From assembly GCA_017618935.1 (NCBI GenBank), contig JAFZTG010000143.1:1-24654 (forward strand): 24,654 nucleotides of DNA, given 5' to 3'. Made by a program: the position numbers and the translations under genes. Position 1 is the stretch's first letter. Each line of letters begins with the position of its first letter. This document shows positions 1 through 6,525 of the stretch, piece after piece. The notes below the pieces were generated by a model. That model was not told where the DNA came from, searched no databases, and saw only the letters and a program-made list of their open reading frames with translations. This DNA is from Bacteroidales bacterium. GTDB lineage: Bacteria > Bacteroidota > Bacteroidia > Bacteroidales > UBA1715.

Positions 1-1
1 A

Positions 2-517
2 GGTCGCTCGTTTGTCTATCAGGAATCGGCAGTGGGCGAATATGCAAGAAAAAATATTTTTGTGCTCGATAATCTTTGGGAAGGTATTGGTGCCGTTCTT
101 GCTCAAAATCCTGACATACAATATCTGTTTGGCAAGGTGACCATGTATTTGAGTTACGACCAACTTGCCCGTGATTATATCTTGTATTTCTTGAATACGT
201 ATTTTAAGGACAACGAGAAACTTGTTACGACTATCAAACCTCTTGGTTATTTCCATGACGAGAAGGAGTTGGCAACTGTTTTTCAAGGAAAAGACTTGCA
301 GGAGGCATACAAAACGCTTTTTACCAAAGTGCGTGAACGAAAACACAACATTCCGCCACTTATCAATTCCTACATAAATCTGAGTGCAACGATGAAAACA
401 TTTGGCACGTCACTCAACGAGGGTTTTGGAGCCGTAGAGGAAACAGGCATCTTGATTACGATTGCCGACATTGCAGAAAAGAAATTGGAGCGTTACGTTC
501 GCTCGTATGGTAAATGA
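2..517 (+). CDS. GNAT-type (OlsB/hemolysin-like) N-acyltransferase, C-terminal part
   Basis: The reading frame is open from base 2, so the gene starts before the window; the GTG at 32 is internal. The visible start reads G-R-S-F-V, followed by an L-W-x-G-I-G stretch and a Y-L-F-G-K-V-T stretch. This pattern is typical of the GNAT acyltransferases that include OlsB (ornithine lipid synthesis) and the Bacteroides glycine-lipid enzyme GlsB. Such enzymes transfer a fatty acyl group from acyl carrier protein to an amino acid amine to make aminolipids at the inner membrane. The glycine-lipid role is inference, because the N-terminal half is not visible and no second acyltransferase gene is seen. 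The stop codon overlaps the next start (ATGA at 514-517), so the two genes are probably translationally coupled. Confidence 0.7.
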   Translation, partial: GRSFVYQESAVGEYARKNIFVLDNLWEGIGAVLAQNPDIQYLFGKVTMYLSYDQLARDYILYFLNTYFKDNEKLVTTIKPLGYFHDEKELATVFQGKDLQEAYKTLFTKVRERKHNIPPLINSYINLSATMKTFGTSLNEGFGAVEETGILITIADIAEKKLERYVRSYGK

Positions 518-1263
518 CAGAAAAACAATTTCCTGATATTGGCATAGTACATTTCTTGAAGAAGAAAGGATGTCGTCGTGTGATTCTTCGTGTGAAAACT
601 GATGGCGAAGTGTACGTTACAATGCCGTGGCTGTATTCGCAAATGCTTGCGGAACAATTCGTTAGGTCAGGTTATGATTGGATTCTTGCACAACAACAGA
701 AAAAGCGGGAACACAATCATTTGATTACTTTGGACACGGAACTTTACACACACTTTCATTCGGTTGAAATGATGCAAGGTGTTGATAATTCATTTCGGTA
801 CTCAATACAAAAGGATAAGGTGAAAATCCTTGTTCCTCATTCGGTGAAAATAGAAACCGAACAAGTTCAGGAAGCATTGCAGAATGTGATGATTTCCGTC
901 TTGCGAAAAGAAGCGACGGAATTTTTGCCTAATCGTGTGGAACAACTTGCCAAACAGCATGGATTTTCGTTTTCGTCGGTTTCCGTGTCAAGTGCGAAAA
1001 CTCGTTGGGGCTGTTGTACCTCACAAAAACGCATTCGCTTTTCGTTATTTACCATGACGTTGCCGTTTCATTTGATTGATTATGTGATTTTGCACGAGTT
1101 GTGTCATACGAAATATATGAATCACAGCAGCGAATTTTACGATTTGTTGAATACTTGTTGTGGTGGAAATCACAAGAAATATCGGGCAGAGATGAAAAGT
1201 TGTACAATGAATGTGTTTCCAAAATTTGAGCGAAACGAAACTCTTTTTATCGTTTTTCCTTAA
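514..1263 (+). CDS. YgjP/DUF45-family zinc metallopeptidase
   Basis: The 249-residue protein has the zincin motif H-E-L-C-H at residues 194-198, with a further His at 204 that is the likely third zinc ligand. It is preceded by the family signature K-T-R-W-G-C-C at 162-168 (usually RWGSC). This is the YgjP-like or DUF45 family (SprT-like fold), about 230-250 residues long, cytoplasmic, and of poorly defined substrate. There is no signal peptide. The start overlaps the stop of the upstream acyltransferase gene by four bases, which fixes the start codon. A 322-base gap follows. Metal binding is well supported by the motif; peptidase activity is inferred from the family. Confidence 0.85.
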   Translation: MTEKQFPDIGIVHFLKKKGCRRVILRVKTDGEVYVTMPWLYSQMLAEQFVRSGYDWILAQQQKKREHNHLITLDTELYTHFHSVEMMQGVDNSFRYSIQKDKVKILVPHSVKIETEQVQEALQNVMISVLRKEATEFLPNRVEQLAKQHGFSFSSVSVSSAKTRWGCCTSQKRIRFSLFTMTLPFHLIDYVILHELCHTKYMNHSSEFYDLLNTCCGGNHKKYRAEMKSCTMNVFPKFERNETLFIVFP

Positions 1264-1585
1264 AAAACTTTTGCATTATTTTTTCTGCCATTTCATTACT
1301 TTTTTTACAAAGATATAAATTTTAAATTAGTACAAAAATTCGAACAATCAGACTATTTTTTATTTTTCAAAGTATTAGTTTGACAGAAATTTATGCTGTT
1401 GTTACGTTGCAATTTTTTACTGATAGCTTACTTAAGGTTATTAAATTTAACCTATTTATGTAATTTTGTTTAATTGTTGTATTAGATATTGTAAAATATT
1501 ATAAATTTGTAATCGAAAAATAAAAATTTGATTCGGAGAGGAGAGAAAGGATTTTATGTTTTAACTTTGTCTAAATAATAAACCT
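1264..1585. other. AT-rich intergenic region with promoter-like motifs
   Basis: This 322-base gap holds no convincing gene or RNA. Three matches to the Bacteroidetes -7 element (TAnnTTTG) face the next gene: TAATTTTG at 1461-1468, TAAATTTG at 1502-1509 and TAACTTTG at 1562-1569. None has a clean TTTG box 19 bases upstream; the middle one has a TTG about 22 bases upstream. A dyad AGGTTA, seven bases, TAACCT lies at 1435-1453 and could be an operator. On the minus strand TATCTTTG (1308-1315) with TTTG (1333-1336), 17 bases apart, resembles a promoter pointing back over the metallopeptidase gene. Strings this AT-rich give such matches by chance. Confidence 0.4.
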
Positions 1586-2635
1586 ATGATTGACACAAAC
1601 TTTTGTATGAGTTCTTACCTTGCTTTTCGATATATTATTGAAAAGCAATATGATTTTTTTGAGGGATTACACCATGAAAATTATCCTTCGGTTCCCGAAA
1701 ATGAAATGAAGTTGGTAGGAACGGCTCGCGAAATTGATGCGGCAATAGAAGAACAAATTGCTCCATTGAGAAAGAAAAAGTGTGGAATCCTTCTGTCTGG
1801 TGGAATGGATTCTGCTATTGTCGCTTCGTATTTGCCTGGTATTGATGCATATACGTTTCGTTTTTTAGGTGGTGAGTATCAGAAAGATGAATTAGAACGT
1901 GCCCAATACTATGCGAAGCAAAACAATATGCGTTTGCATTATGTTGATATTGATTGGAGTGTGATAGATGATTGTCTTGATGTCATTATGCAAAGAAAGG
2001 GCGCCCCTGTTCATTCTATCGAACCTCAGATTTATGCTGCGGCAAAGCAAGCAAAGAACGATGGTATAGAACTTATGTTTATCGGCGATGGAAGTGACTA
2101 TGTGTTTGGCGGAATGGACGGTTTGCTTTCAAAAGACTGGGATTATGATGCGTGGATACGGAGGTTTATCTATTTAAATCCCGAGGAAATTCTGAGAAAT
2201 CCAGTGGATGTCACGTATGTGTTTGAAAAATATAAACGTGCTGGCGGAAAAGTTGACTTTCAGAAATGTATGGACGACATAGCGACCGAGGAAAGTTACG
2301 GTTCCTATTCCAATGCATTTGAAACGGCTGGATTGGCATATTTTGATCCGTATGCGATTATGAAAATGTCGCAACCGTTAGATTTGAAGCGTGTAAGAAA
2401 TGGAGAGTCAAAGTATCTTATTCGGGAATTGTTCTCTACCAAATATCCTGACATTCCTGTGCCAAATAAATTGCCAATGCCCCGTCCTGTTGATATTTAT
2501 TTTGCAAATTGGGAAGGTCCCAAACGAAAAGAGTTTCGTAGCGATTTGAATATGACTTCTTTTTCAGGAAATCAAAAATGGCTATTGTATTGTTTGGAAC
2601 GTTTCTTAAATTTGTACTCGCCAGAAAATAAATAG
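1586..2635 (+). CDS. Asparagine-synthetase-like PP-loop amidotransferase, no glutaminase domain
   Basis: This 349-residue protein matches the synthetase half of AsnB-type enzymes. The ATP-pyrophosphatase loop S-G-G-M-D-S is at residues 71-76, and I-G-D-G-S-D-Y-V-F-G-G at 166-176 corresponds to the G-E-G-A-D-E-L-F-G-G loop of AsnB. There is no N-terminal class II glutaminase domain and no Cys at position 2. It would therefore use free ammonia or a partner's ammonia to amidate a carboxylate through an acyl-AMP intermediate. Relatives in surface-polysaccharide loci amidate uronic acids. Only two bases separate it from the TagD-like gene downstream, so the two form an operon and probably act on one surface polymer. 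The exact acceptor is unknown. Confidence 0.75.
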   Translation: MIDTNFCMSSYLAFRYIIEKQYDFFEGLHHENYPSVPENEMKLVGTAREIDAAIEEQIAPLRKKKCGILLSGGMDSAIVASYLPGIDAYTFRFLGGEYQKDELERAQYYAKQNNMRLHYVDIDWSVIDDCLDVIMQRKGAPVHSIEPQIYAAAKQAKNDGIELMFIGDGSDYVFGGMDGLLSKDWDYDAWIRRFIYLNPEEILRNPVDVTYVFEKYKRAGGKVDFQKCMDDIATEESYGSYSNAFETAGLAYFDPYAIMKMSQPLDLKRVRNGESKYLIRELFSTKYPDIPVPNKLPMPRPVDIYFANWEGPKRKEFRSDLNMTSFSGNQKWLLYCLERFLNLYSPENK

Positions 2636-2637
2636 AT

Positions 2638-3057
2638 ATGATAATTGGTTATACGACAGGGGTTTTTGATTTGTTTCATATTGGACACTTGAATTTGCTT
2701 CGGAAAGCAAAAGCTCAGTGCGATTATTTAATCGTGGGCGTTTCGTCAGATGATTTGGTTATGTACAAAAATAAACATGCCGTCATTCCATTTGAAGAAC
2801 GTATGGAAATTGTGAAGGCAATCCGTTACGTCGATGAGGTTGTTCCCCAACTGAATATGGATAAGATGGAAGCGTGGAAGAAATATAAATTCAATGTGAT
2901 GTTTGTCGGCGATGATTGGAAGGGAACTGACAAATGGAATAAAATTGAAGAAGAGATGAATTCGGTAGGGGTGAAGATCGTATATTTCCCTTATACCAAA
3001 GGAACTTCAAGCACGTTGATAAATCAAACCTTGGAACGGTTGCGTGGTGAGCAATAA
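2638..3057 (+). CDS. TagD-like glycerol-3-phosphate cytidylyltransferase family protein
   Basis: The 139-residue length and fold signature match the small nucleotidyltransferases of the TagD type: G-V-F-D-L-F-H-I-G-H at residues 8-17, with the catalytic HxGH at 14-17. Such enzymes join CTP and glycerol 3-phosphate to make CDP-glycerol. The C-terminal signature, R-T-E-G-I-S-T-T in TagD as I recall it, reads Y-T-K-G-T-S-S-T at 119-126, so the Arg is replaced by Tyr. The neighbouring TagB/TagF-like gene, which would use CDP-glycerol, supports the assignment. A different phosphorylated substrate is possible because of the Arg change. Its stop codon directly abuts the stop of the convergent gene. 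Confidence 0.75.
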   Translation: MIIGYTTGVFDLFHIGHLNLLRKAKAQCDYLIVGVSSDDLVMYKNKHAVIPFEERMEIVKAIRYVDEVVPQLNMDKMEAWKKYKFNVMFVGDDWKGTDKWNKIEEEMNSVGVKIVYFPYTKGTSSTLINQTLERLRGEQ

Positions 3058-3064
3058 TTATTGC
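3051..3064. repeat. 14-base palindrome at abutting convergent stop codons
   Basis: GCAATAATTATTGC is a perfect palindrome formed where the plus-strand gene (ends CAA TAA) and the minus-strand gene (ends CAA TAA) meet with no base between their stop codons. It has few G-C pairs and no T tract, so it is at most a weak bidirectional stop signal. Confidence 0.5.
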
Positions 3065-4203
3065 AAGCCAACAGCGTTTAACACGCGGGCACACGATTTA
3101 TTGTCTCTGTAATCGTTAAGTAATTTGTTCGCTTGTTCTCTTTCTTGCTCGTAAGAATCTTTGTCGTGCGACAAATCGTCTAAGAATTGATAAAAATCTT
3201 GCTTTGTCTTAATGTGAAATCCAGCTCGATAATCGTTGATGTTCTGAACCGAAAAACCACGAGTGTTTTGGTAATCGTCGATGTCGTCTTCGGTAAAGGC
3301 GAGAGGACGATTGAGAAGAAGAAAATCGGAGAAAATTGACGAATAGTCCGTGATAAGTGCATCGCATTGACCAGCAAGGACATACAAATCCATTTCTCTT
3401 TTGGTAAATTCCGCGTGTGATAGGAAAATGAGATTCTCCATTTCTACAAGATTATATTCTGTAATATCTTGCACAGGATGAAGTTTGATAATCATTTTCA
3501 GCTTTCGTTCACCCAAAAACGAGTTTAGTTCTTGCAAATGTCCTAATCCGAAAATAGGAATTAAAGGTGCTTTTTTCTGGGTTTCTTTGCCCATTTCCTT
3601 TGAATCGCGGAAGGTTGGCGCCCATAAAATTAATTTGGCATAGTTTCCAAATTGGTAAGGTGAGGATTTAAAAAGATTGTCGTTGCGTGGTTGTCCGCAA
3701 ACAATGATTTTGTCTTCTGGGAATGAAAACGTATAACTCAAAACGGGAATTAAATGCTTGGAACTTGCAACTACGTGCGTAAAGAAAAGTTTTTCAGAAT
3801 CGTTCTTCGCTTCAAAATCTTTGCTTTTTGCTTTAAAAGGCGTTCCGTGCCATAATTGCACCACTTTTTGATTCTTCCCCGGTAAGATTGGAATTCTGCC
3901 AAAACAGTAAAAGACGTACCCAGCCGAGAAATAATCAATAAATCCGTTCCATTTCTTTTTGAACGTTACATTTTGTGGTTGCGTTTGTACAAATTTAGCA
4001 TAATCGTTCGTGGCACAGACTATCTTATACTTTTTATTGAATTCATTTTCAATAAGATAATCGTAGAGTGCCTTTACATTGTCACGAAATCCTAAATCAG
4101 TGTAAAAGAGTATCTTATCTTGCTTGTGGTTGATTCTTTTGTTCAAGAACGAGCACAAGGCAAACACCGTGGCGTGAAAAAATTTTATAATAAACTGTCT
4201 CAT
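3058..4203 (-). CDS. TagB/TagF-like CDP-glycerol:glycerophosphotransferase
   Basis: The 381-residue protein carries the family (PF04464) signatures in order: V-V-Q-L-W-H-G-T-P at residues 114-122 with the likely catalytic His in W-H-G, L-W-A-P-T-F-R-D, I-I-K-L-H-P with the second key His, and D-Y-S-S-I-F-S-D-F near residue 290. These enzymes move glycerol phosphate from CDP-glycerol to a lipid-linked or sugar acceptor. The size fits TagB-type enzymes and lacks the long N-terminal part of TagF polymerases, so it may add one or a few units. The N-terminus is basic and hydrophobic, as expected for a membrane-associated enzyme. In a Gram-negative cell the acceptor is probably capsule or lipopolysaccharide (inference). 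Its first 23 codons are repeated at 4845-4922. Confidence 0.85.
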   Translation of the reverse strand: MRQFIIKFFHATVFALCSFLNKRINHKQDKILFYTDLGFRDNVKALYDYLIENEFNKKYKIVCATNDYAKFVQTQPQNVTFKKKWNGFIDYFSAGYVFYCFGRIPILPGKNQKVVQLWHGTPFKAKSKDFEAKNDSEKLFFTHVVASSKHLIPVLSYTFSFPEDKIIVCGQPRNDNLFKSSPYQFGNYAKLILWAPTFRDSKEMGKETQKKAPLIPIFGLGHLQELNSFLGERKLKMIIKLHPVQDITEYNLVEMENLIFLSHAEFTKREMDLYVLAGQCDALITDYSSIFSDFLLLNRPLAFTEDDIDDYQNTRGFSVQNINDYRAGFHIKTKQDFYQFLDDLSHDKDSYEQEREQANKLLNDYRDNKSCARVLNAVGLQ

Positions 4204-4226
4204 TTTTATAACTTGACGACAAAATT
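4134..4226 (-). repeat. Direct repeat copy 1: start of the TagB/TagF-like gene plus leader
   Basis: This covers the first 23 codons of the glycerophosphotransferase gene and about 23 bases before its start. It recurs 719 bases away at 4853-4946. I count 62 of 70 identical bases over the coding part, without gaps, and one single-base indel in the leader. The two copies flank the acyltransferase gene. Confidence 0.85.
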
Positions 4227-4296
4227 GAGAAAAAAACGTGTAACAAAAAAGCCTGGAATAAAATTAGAGAAAAAAAACTATTTGAGAATTAAAAAC

Positions 4297-4304
4297 TATC
4301 TTTG
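4297..4304 (+). promoter_or_regulatory. Candidate -7 promoter element of the acyltransferase gene
   Basis: TATCTTTG matches the Bacteroidetes -7 consensus TAnnTTTG and sits 25 bases before the start codon at 4330. No TTTG occurs at the usual distance upstream (one at 4281-4284 is too close), so the call rests on the -7 element alone. Confidence 0.4.
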
Positions 4305-4329
4305 TCGTTGAAAGTAAAAGAGTAATTCA

Positions 4330-4848
4330 ATGAGTAAGTTTCGGCTGTTTTTGCTAAACATACTGTATCCCAAGTGGCTGTTCCATTACATCGTGTGTAG
4401 TAAAGCAAAAAGTCATGGGAAAGTGAAGGTTCGTCGTTATTCTACGGTAAATCGGGGAACCGTGCTGGGCGACCAAGTTTCGTTGGGCGGAATTCATATC
4501 GTGGGCAAGGGAAATTGTTATGTGGGCAATTATGTTCATACAGGTACTGATTGTCAGATACTTACCGATTATCATAATTACGATGGCGGTGAATTGATTC
4601 CGTATGACCATTCGTGGGTTGTGGAAGATGTGTATGTTGGCGATTTTGTGTGGTTGGGCAATAATGTTATTATTCTTGCTGGTGTAACAATAGGCGAAGG
4701 TGCCATTATTCAGGCAGGAAGCGTTGTGGTGAACGATATTCCGCCAATGGCGATTGCTGGCGGTCATCCAGCAAAAGTGTTTAAATATCGTAACGTTGAA
4801 CATTTTCAAAAACTGAAACGTGAGGGAAAGTTTTTAATGTTGGATTAG
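4330..4848 (+). CDS. Left-handed beta-helix (hexapeptide) acyltransferase
   Basis: The 172-residue protein has hexapeptide repeats (for example V-Y-V-G-D-F, V-W-L-G-N-N, V-I-I-L-A-G, V-T-I-G-E-G) between about residues 95 and 140. It ends with the G-H-P-A-K-V-F-K-Y-R motif (usually NPAKxIKxR) common to WcaF- and LacA-like O-acetyltransferases. Members move an acetyl or related acyl group from CoA to a sugar or amino-sugar hydroxyl or amine as trimers in the cytoplasm. Set among TagD-, TagB/TagF- and AsnB-like genes, it probably decorates the same surface polymer. It lies between two direct copies of the neighbouring gene's start, which suggests it arrived by a rearrangement. Confidence 0.8.
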   Translation: MSKFRLFLLNILYPKWLFHYIVCSKAKSHGKVKVRRYSTVNRGTVLGDQVSLGGIHIVGKGNCYVGNYVHTGTDCQILTDYHNYDGGELIPYDHSWVVEDVYVGDFVWLGNNVIILAGVTIGEGAIIQAGSVVVNDIPPMAIAGGHPAKVFKYRNVEHFQKLKREGKFLMLD

Positions 4849-4922
4849 TTTTTTCTTTTGTTCAAGAACGAGCACAAGGCAAAAATCGTTGCGTGAAAGA
4901 ATTTGATAATAAATCGTTTCAT
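4845..4922 (-). pseudogene. Truncated 5' remnant of a second TagB/TagF-like gene
   Basis: From the ATG at 4922 this strand encodes 25 residues and a stop. The first 23 match the glycerophosphotransferase N-terminus at 20 positions, sharing F-I-I-K-F-F-H-A-T and F-A-L-C-S-F-L-N-K-R. Similarity stops abruptly after codon 23, and the rest of the gene is missing. It cannot be an active enzyme. It is either the stump of a deleted tandem paralogue or the product of a partial duplication. Its stop codon overlaps the stop of the acyltransferase gene on the other strand. Confidence 0.75.
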
Positions 4923-4946
4923 TCTTTATAACTTGGCAACAAAATT
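4853..4946 (-). repeat. Direct repeat copy 2
   Basis: This is the partner of 4134-4226, in the same orientation. It includes the leader before the ATG, with the shared core TTATAACTTG followed by ACAAAATT on the plus strand. Read on the minus strand, both leaders hold a one-mismatch version of the -7 promoter element (CAATTTTG in copy 1, AAATTTTG in copy 2). The promoter was therefore probably copied too. Confidence 0.8.
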
Positions 4947-5006
4947 TAAGGGAAAAGATAAAGCTTGTTTTTTTGAAATCATCGAATTAGTGTGTTCAAA
5001 GTTCAA

Positions 5007-5531
5007 TTACATTTTCCTATCAAAGAAAGGACTTTTGCCACTTACCGACAAGGGCAAGCCCAAAACGACGGAACAATCATGCAACAGATTCATTTTCAAT
5101 GCTGTATAGCCAACCGTGTACATTACTCTGTTATCAATTCTATTGTCGCACGCAACCGAAACTGCAGAACCGATTGCTATACCTAAATCATTGGCATTGA
5201 AGAAACAAGGAATCTTAGAATCTTTGTCCTCGCATTTTGAGAAACCGCAAAAAGAACAATTGAGTCCCAACGGAGCGTTCTTTGTTGCAAATAACATAAC
5301 GGCCTGACTTTTCCTACAATTCTCTGCATCGCGTGCAAAAGACGTCCGACCTTCTTTTTCGGCGATTTCGCACATGGCAATAGCAAGTTTTTCAATGTCA
5401 TTGCCCGTCAATATCGCAAATTCCAAATTGTCAACACCCTTTCCTTTGGGAGCGGTACGAGCCGCAACCGCAATTTTTTTCGCTATAGCAATTACAGCCT
5501 CTTCACGAATGTCCTCTTCTTTTAAAAACAT
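5007..5531 (-). CDS. DUF2148 ferredoxin-like domain protein
   Basis: The 174-residue protein matches the DUF2148 family, a small iron-sulfur-type protein of unknown function found in anaerobes. Cysteines at 92, 95, 100 and 109 (L-N-C-S-F-C-G-F, then P-C-F) form the probable cluster site. The family C-terminal block follows: D-L-G-I-A-I-G-S-A-V-S near 115-125, D-N-R-I-D-N-R-V-M-Y, and the ending G-K-S-P-F-F-D-R. No signal peptide is seen, so it is cytoplasmic. It starts five bases after the stop of the leucine-rich-repeat gene and is probably read from the same promoter, although nothing else ties the two functions together. Family assignment is firm; function is unknown. Confidence 0.85.
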   Translation of the reverse strand: MFLKEEDIREEAVIAIAKKIAVAARTAPKGKGVDNLEFAILTGNDIEKLAIAMCEIAEKEGRTSFARDAENCRKSQAVMLFATKNAPLGLNCSFCGFSKCEDKDSKIPCFFNANDLGIAIGSAVSVACDNRIDNRVMYTVGYTALKMNLLHDCSVVLGLPLSVSGKSPFFDRKM

Positions 5532-5536
5532 GATTC

Positions 5537-6370
5537 TTATTTTACATAAATCTTATATGATTTATTTCCTGCTGTCACGAAATAGATTCCGTTTTTCGGA
5601 ACCGTTACGGAGTATCCTTTGCCTTCAAATCCGCCTAACACATTGTAAACCATGACAACTTGAGAAGCAGAAATCACATTTCCCGAAACGGAGATATTGA
5701 AATTATTTGTCAACGACGAAACTGCCGATTGCGGATTATCATCCTGACCACCTTCTTCGCCTCCCTCTTGTCCGCCTTCCTCACCTCCTTCGTTTCCACC
5801 TTCTTCACCACCTTCGGCTGGCAGTTCTTCGAAAATAAAACCGTTCCAAATTTCGTCTGCCTCATACGCAGCTTTTGTACCAGCAGGAATTTTTATGGTA
5901 ATTGAAGATTTATCTGAAATGCCTATAAATGGTTTTGTACCATAAGAAGGTACGGTACTAGAATAAATTACAATTGAAGCTAAAGATGTACAACCTTCAA
6001 AATTATTATTACCGATAGAACTAGGTGAACCTAAAATTATAGATGTCAAATTATTATCATAACTAAACACATAATTACCCAACGTCGTTACCGTATTAGG
6101 TAACACAACAGAAGTCAACTCTCTACAATAATTAAATGTACCATCATCAACTCCTACGACCGTATAAGTAACTCCATCAAATTCAACTTGATCTGGCACA
6201 ACAACATCACCAGAATACGCCATTGAACTTGAATAGTTCGAACCTTTAAACGATATATTCACGGTATTGGCACTTTGTCTTGTGTAATAAAAACCATCAA
6301 CTTCAAAATCGTGTGCAAATGCCATAACCGACAAAACTAAAGCACAACCGAGCATAACATATTTTTTCAT
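5537..6370 (-). CDS. Secreted BspA-like leucine-rich-repeat protein with T9SS sorting domain
   Basis: The 277-residue protein has a signal peptide (M-K-K-Y, hydrophobic core, likely cut after A-F-A near residue 19). A short BspA/LRR_5-type region follows at about 75-135, with units such as L-T-S-V-V-L-P and L-T-S-I-I-L-G. Next comes a low-complexity linker of x-E-G-G units at about 185-210, then a C-terminal domain ending G-I-Y-F-V, K-S-Y-K-I-Y-V-K. That ending is typical of type A sorting domains of the type IX secretion system, so the protein is probably exported and attached at the cell surface. BspA-like repeats often mediate binding to host or other surfaces; the partner here is unknown. 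It has a textbook promoter at 6392-6422. Confidence 0.8.
   Translation of the reverse strand: MKKYVMLGCALVLSVMAFAHDFEVDGFYYTRQSANTVNISFKGSNYSSSMAYSGDVVVPDQVEFDGVTYTVVGVDDGTFNYCRELTSVVLPNTVTTLGNYVFSYDNNLTSIILGSPSSIGNNNFEGCTSLASIVIYSSTVPSYGTKPFIGISDKSSITIKIPAGTKAAYEADEIWNGFIFEELPAEGGEEGGNEGGEEGGQEGGEEGGQDDNPQSAVSSLTNNFNISVSGNVISASQVVMVYNVLGGFEGKGYSVTVPKNGIYFVTAGNKSYKIYVK
5750..5819 (-). repeat. 12-base-period tandem repeat coding x-E-G-G
   Basis: The linker of the leucine-rich-repeat protein consists of four-residue units (E-E-G-G, N-E-G-G, E-E-G-G, Q-E-G-G, E-E-G-G), each 12 bases. Such repeats can gain or lose units by slippage without shifting the frame. Confidence 0.7.
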
Positions 6371-6391
6371 ACTTCAATTTTTTTAGTTCTA

Positions 6392-6422
6392 CAAATATAA
6401 AAAAAATACTGTTTTTTGCAAA
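6392..6422 (-). promoter_or_regulatory. Bacteroidetes-type promoter of the leucine-rich-repeat gene
   Basis: On the minus strand this reads TTTG (6419-6422), exactly 19 bases, then TATATTTG (6392-6399). This is a full match to the TTTG-N19-TAnnTTTG consensus of the Bacteroidetes housekeeping sigma factor. Transcription would begin near 6385, about 15 bases before the start codon at 6370. Confidence 0.75.
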
Positions 6423-6478
6423 GTTTTTAACCAAAAACGACAAAGTATTCACAATTGAGAAAATTTCTTTTGATTTTC

Positions 6479-6508
6479 TTTGTCAAATAAAAATATTTAA
6501 GATTTTTG
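6479..6508 (+). promoter_or_regulatory. Probable promoter of the phosphoglucosamine mutase gene
   Basis: TTTG at 6479-6482, 18 bases, then GATTTTTG at 6501-6508, one mismatch from TAnnTTTG. The inferred transcription start is near 6515, just before the ATG at 6526. This leaves little room for the TTG at 6520 as a start. Confidence 0.45.
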
Positions 6509-6525
6509 CCGACAAATATTTGAAT

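Noticed and set aside
1247..1291. Minus-strand 14-codon frame (M-A-E-K-I-M-Q-K-F-F) after a promoter-like pair
   Set aside because: Too short, overlaps the end of the metallopeptidase gene and has no support beyond an AT-rich promoter match.
4120..4311. Plus-strand 63-codon frame over the start of the glycerophosphotransferase gene
   Set aside because: Antisense shadow of a real gene; low-complexity Lys-rich end; no family resemblance.
4354..4809. Minus-strand 151-codon frame inside the acyltransferase gene
   Set aside because: The plus frame has clear hexapeptide repeats; the minus frame is their shadow, rich in His, Asn and Ile.
6520..6525. TTG at 6520 as start of the phosphoglucosamine mutase
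   Set aside because: An ATG two codons later gives the usual N-terminus, and the likely transcription start is too close to 6520.
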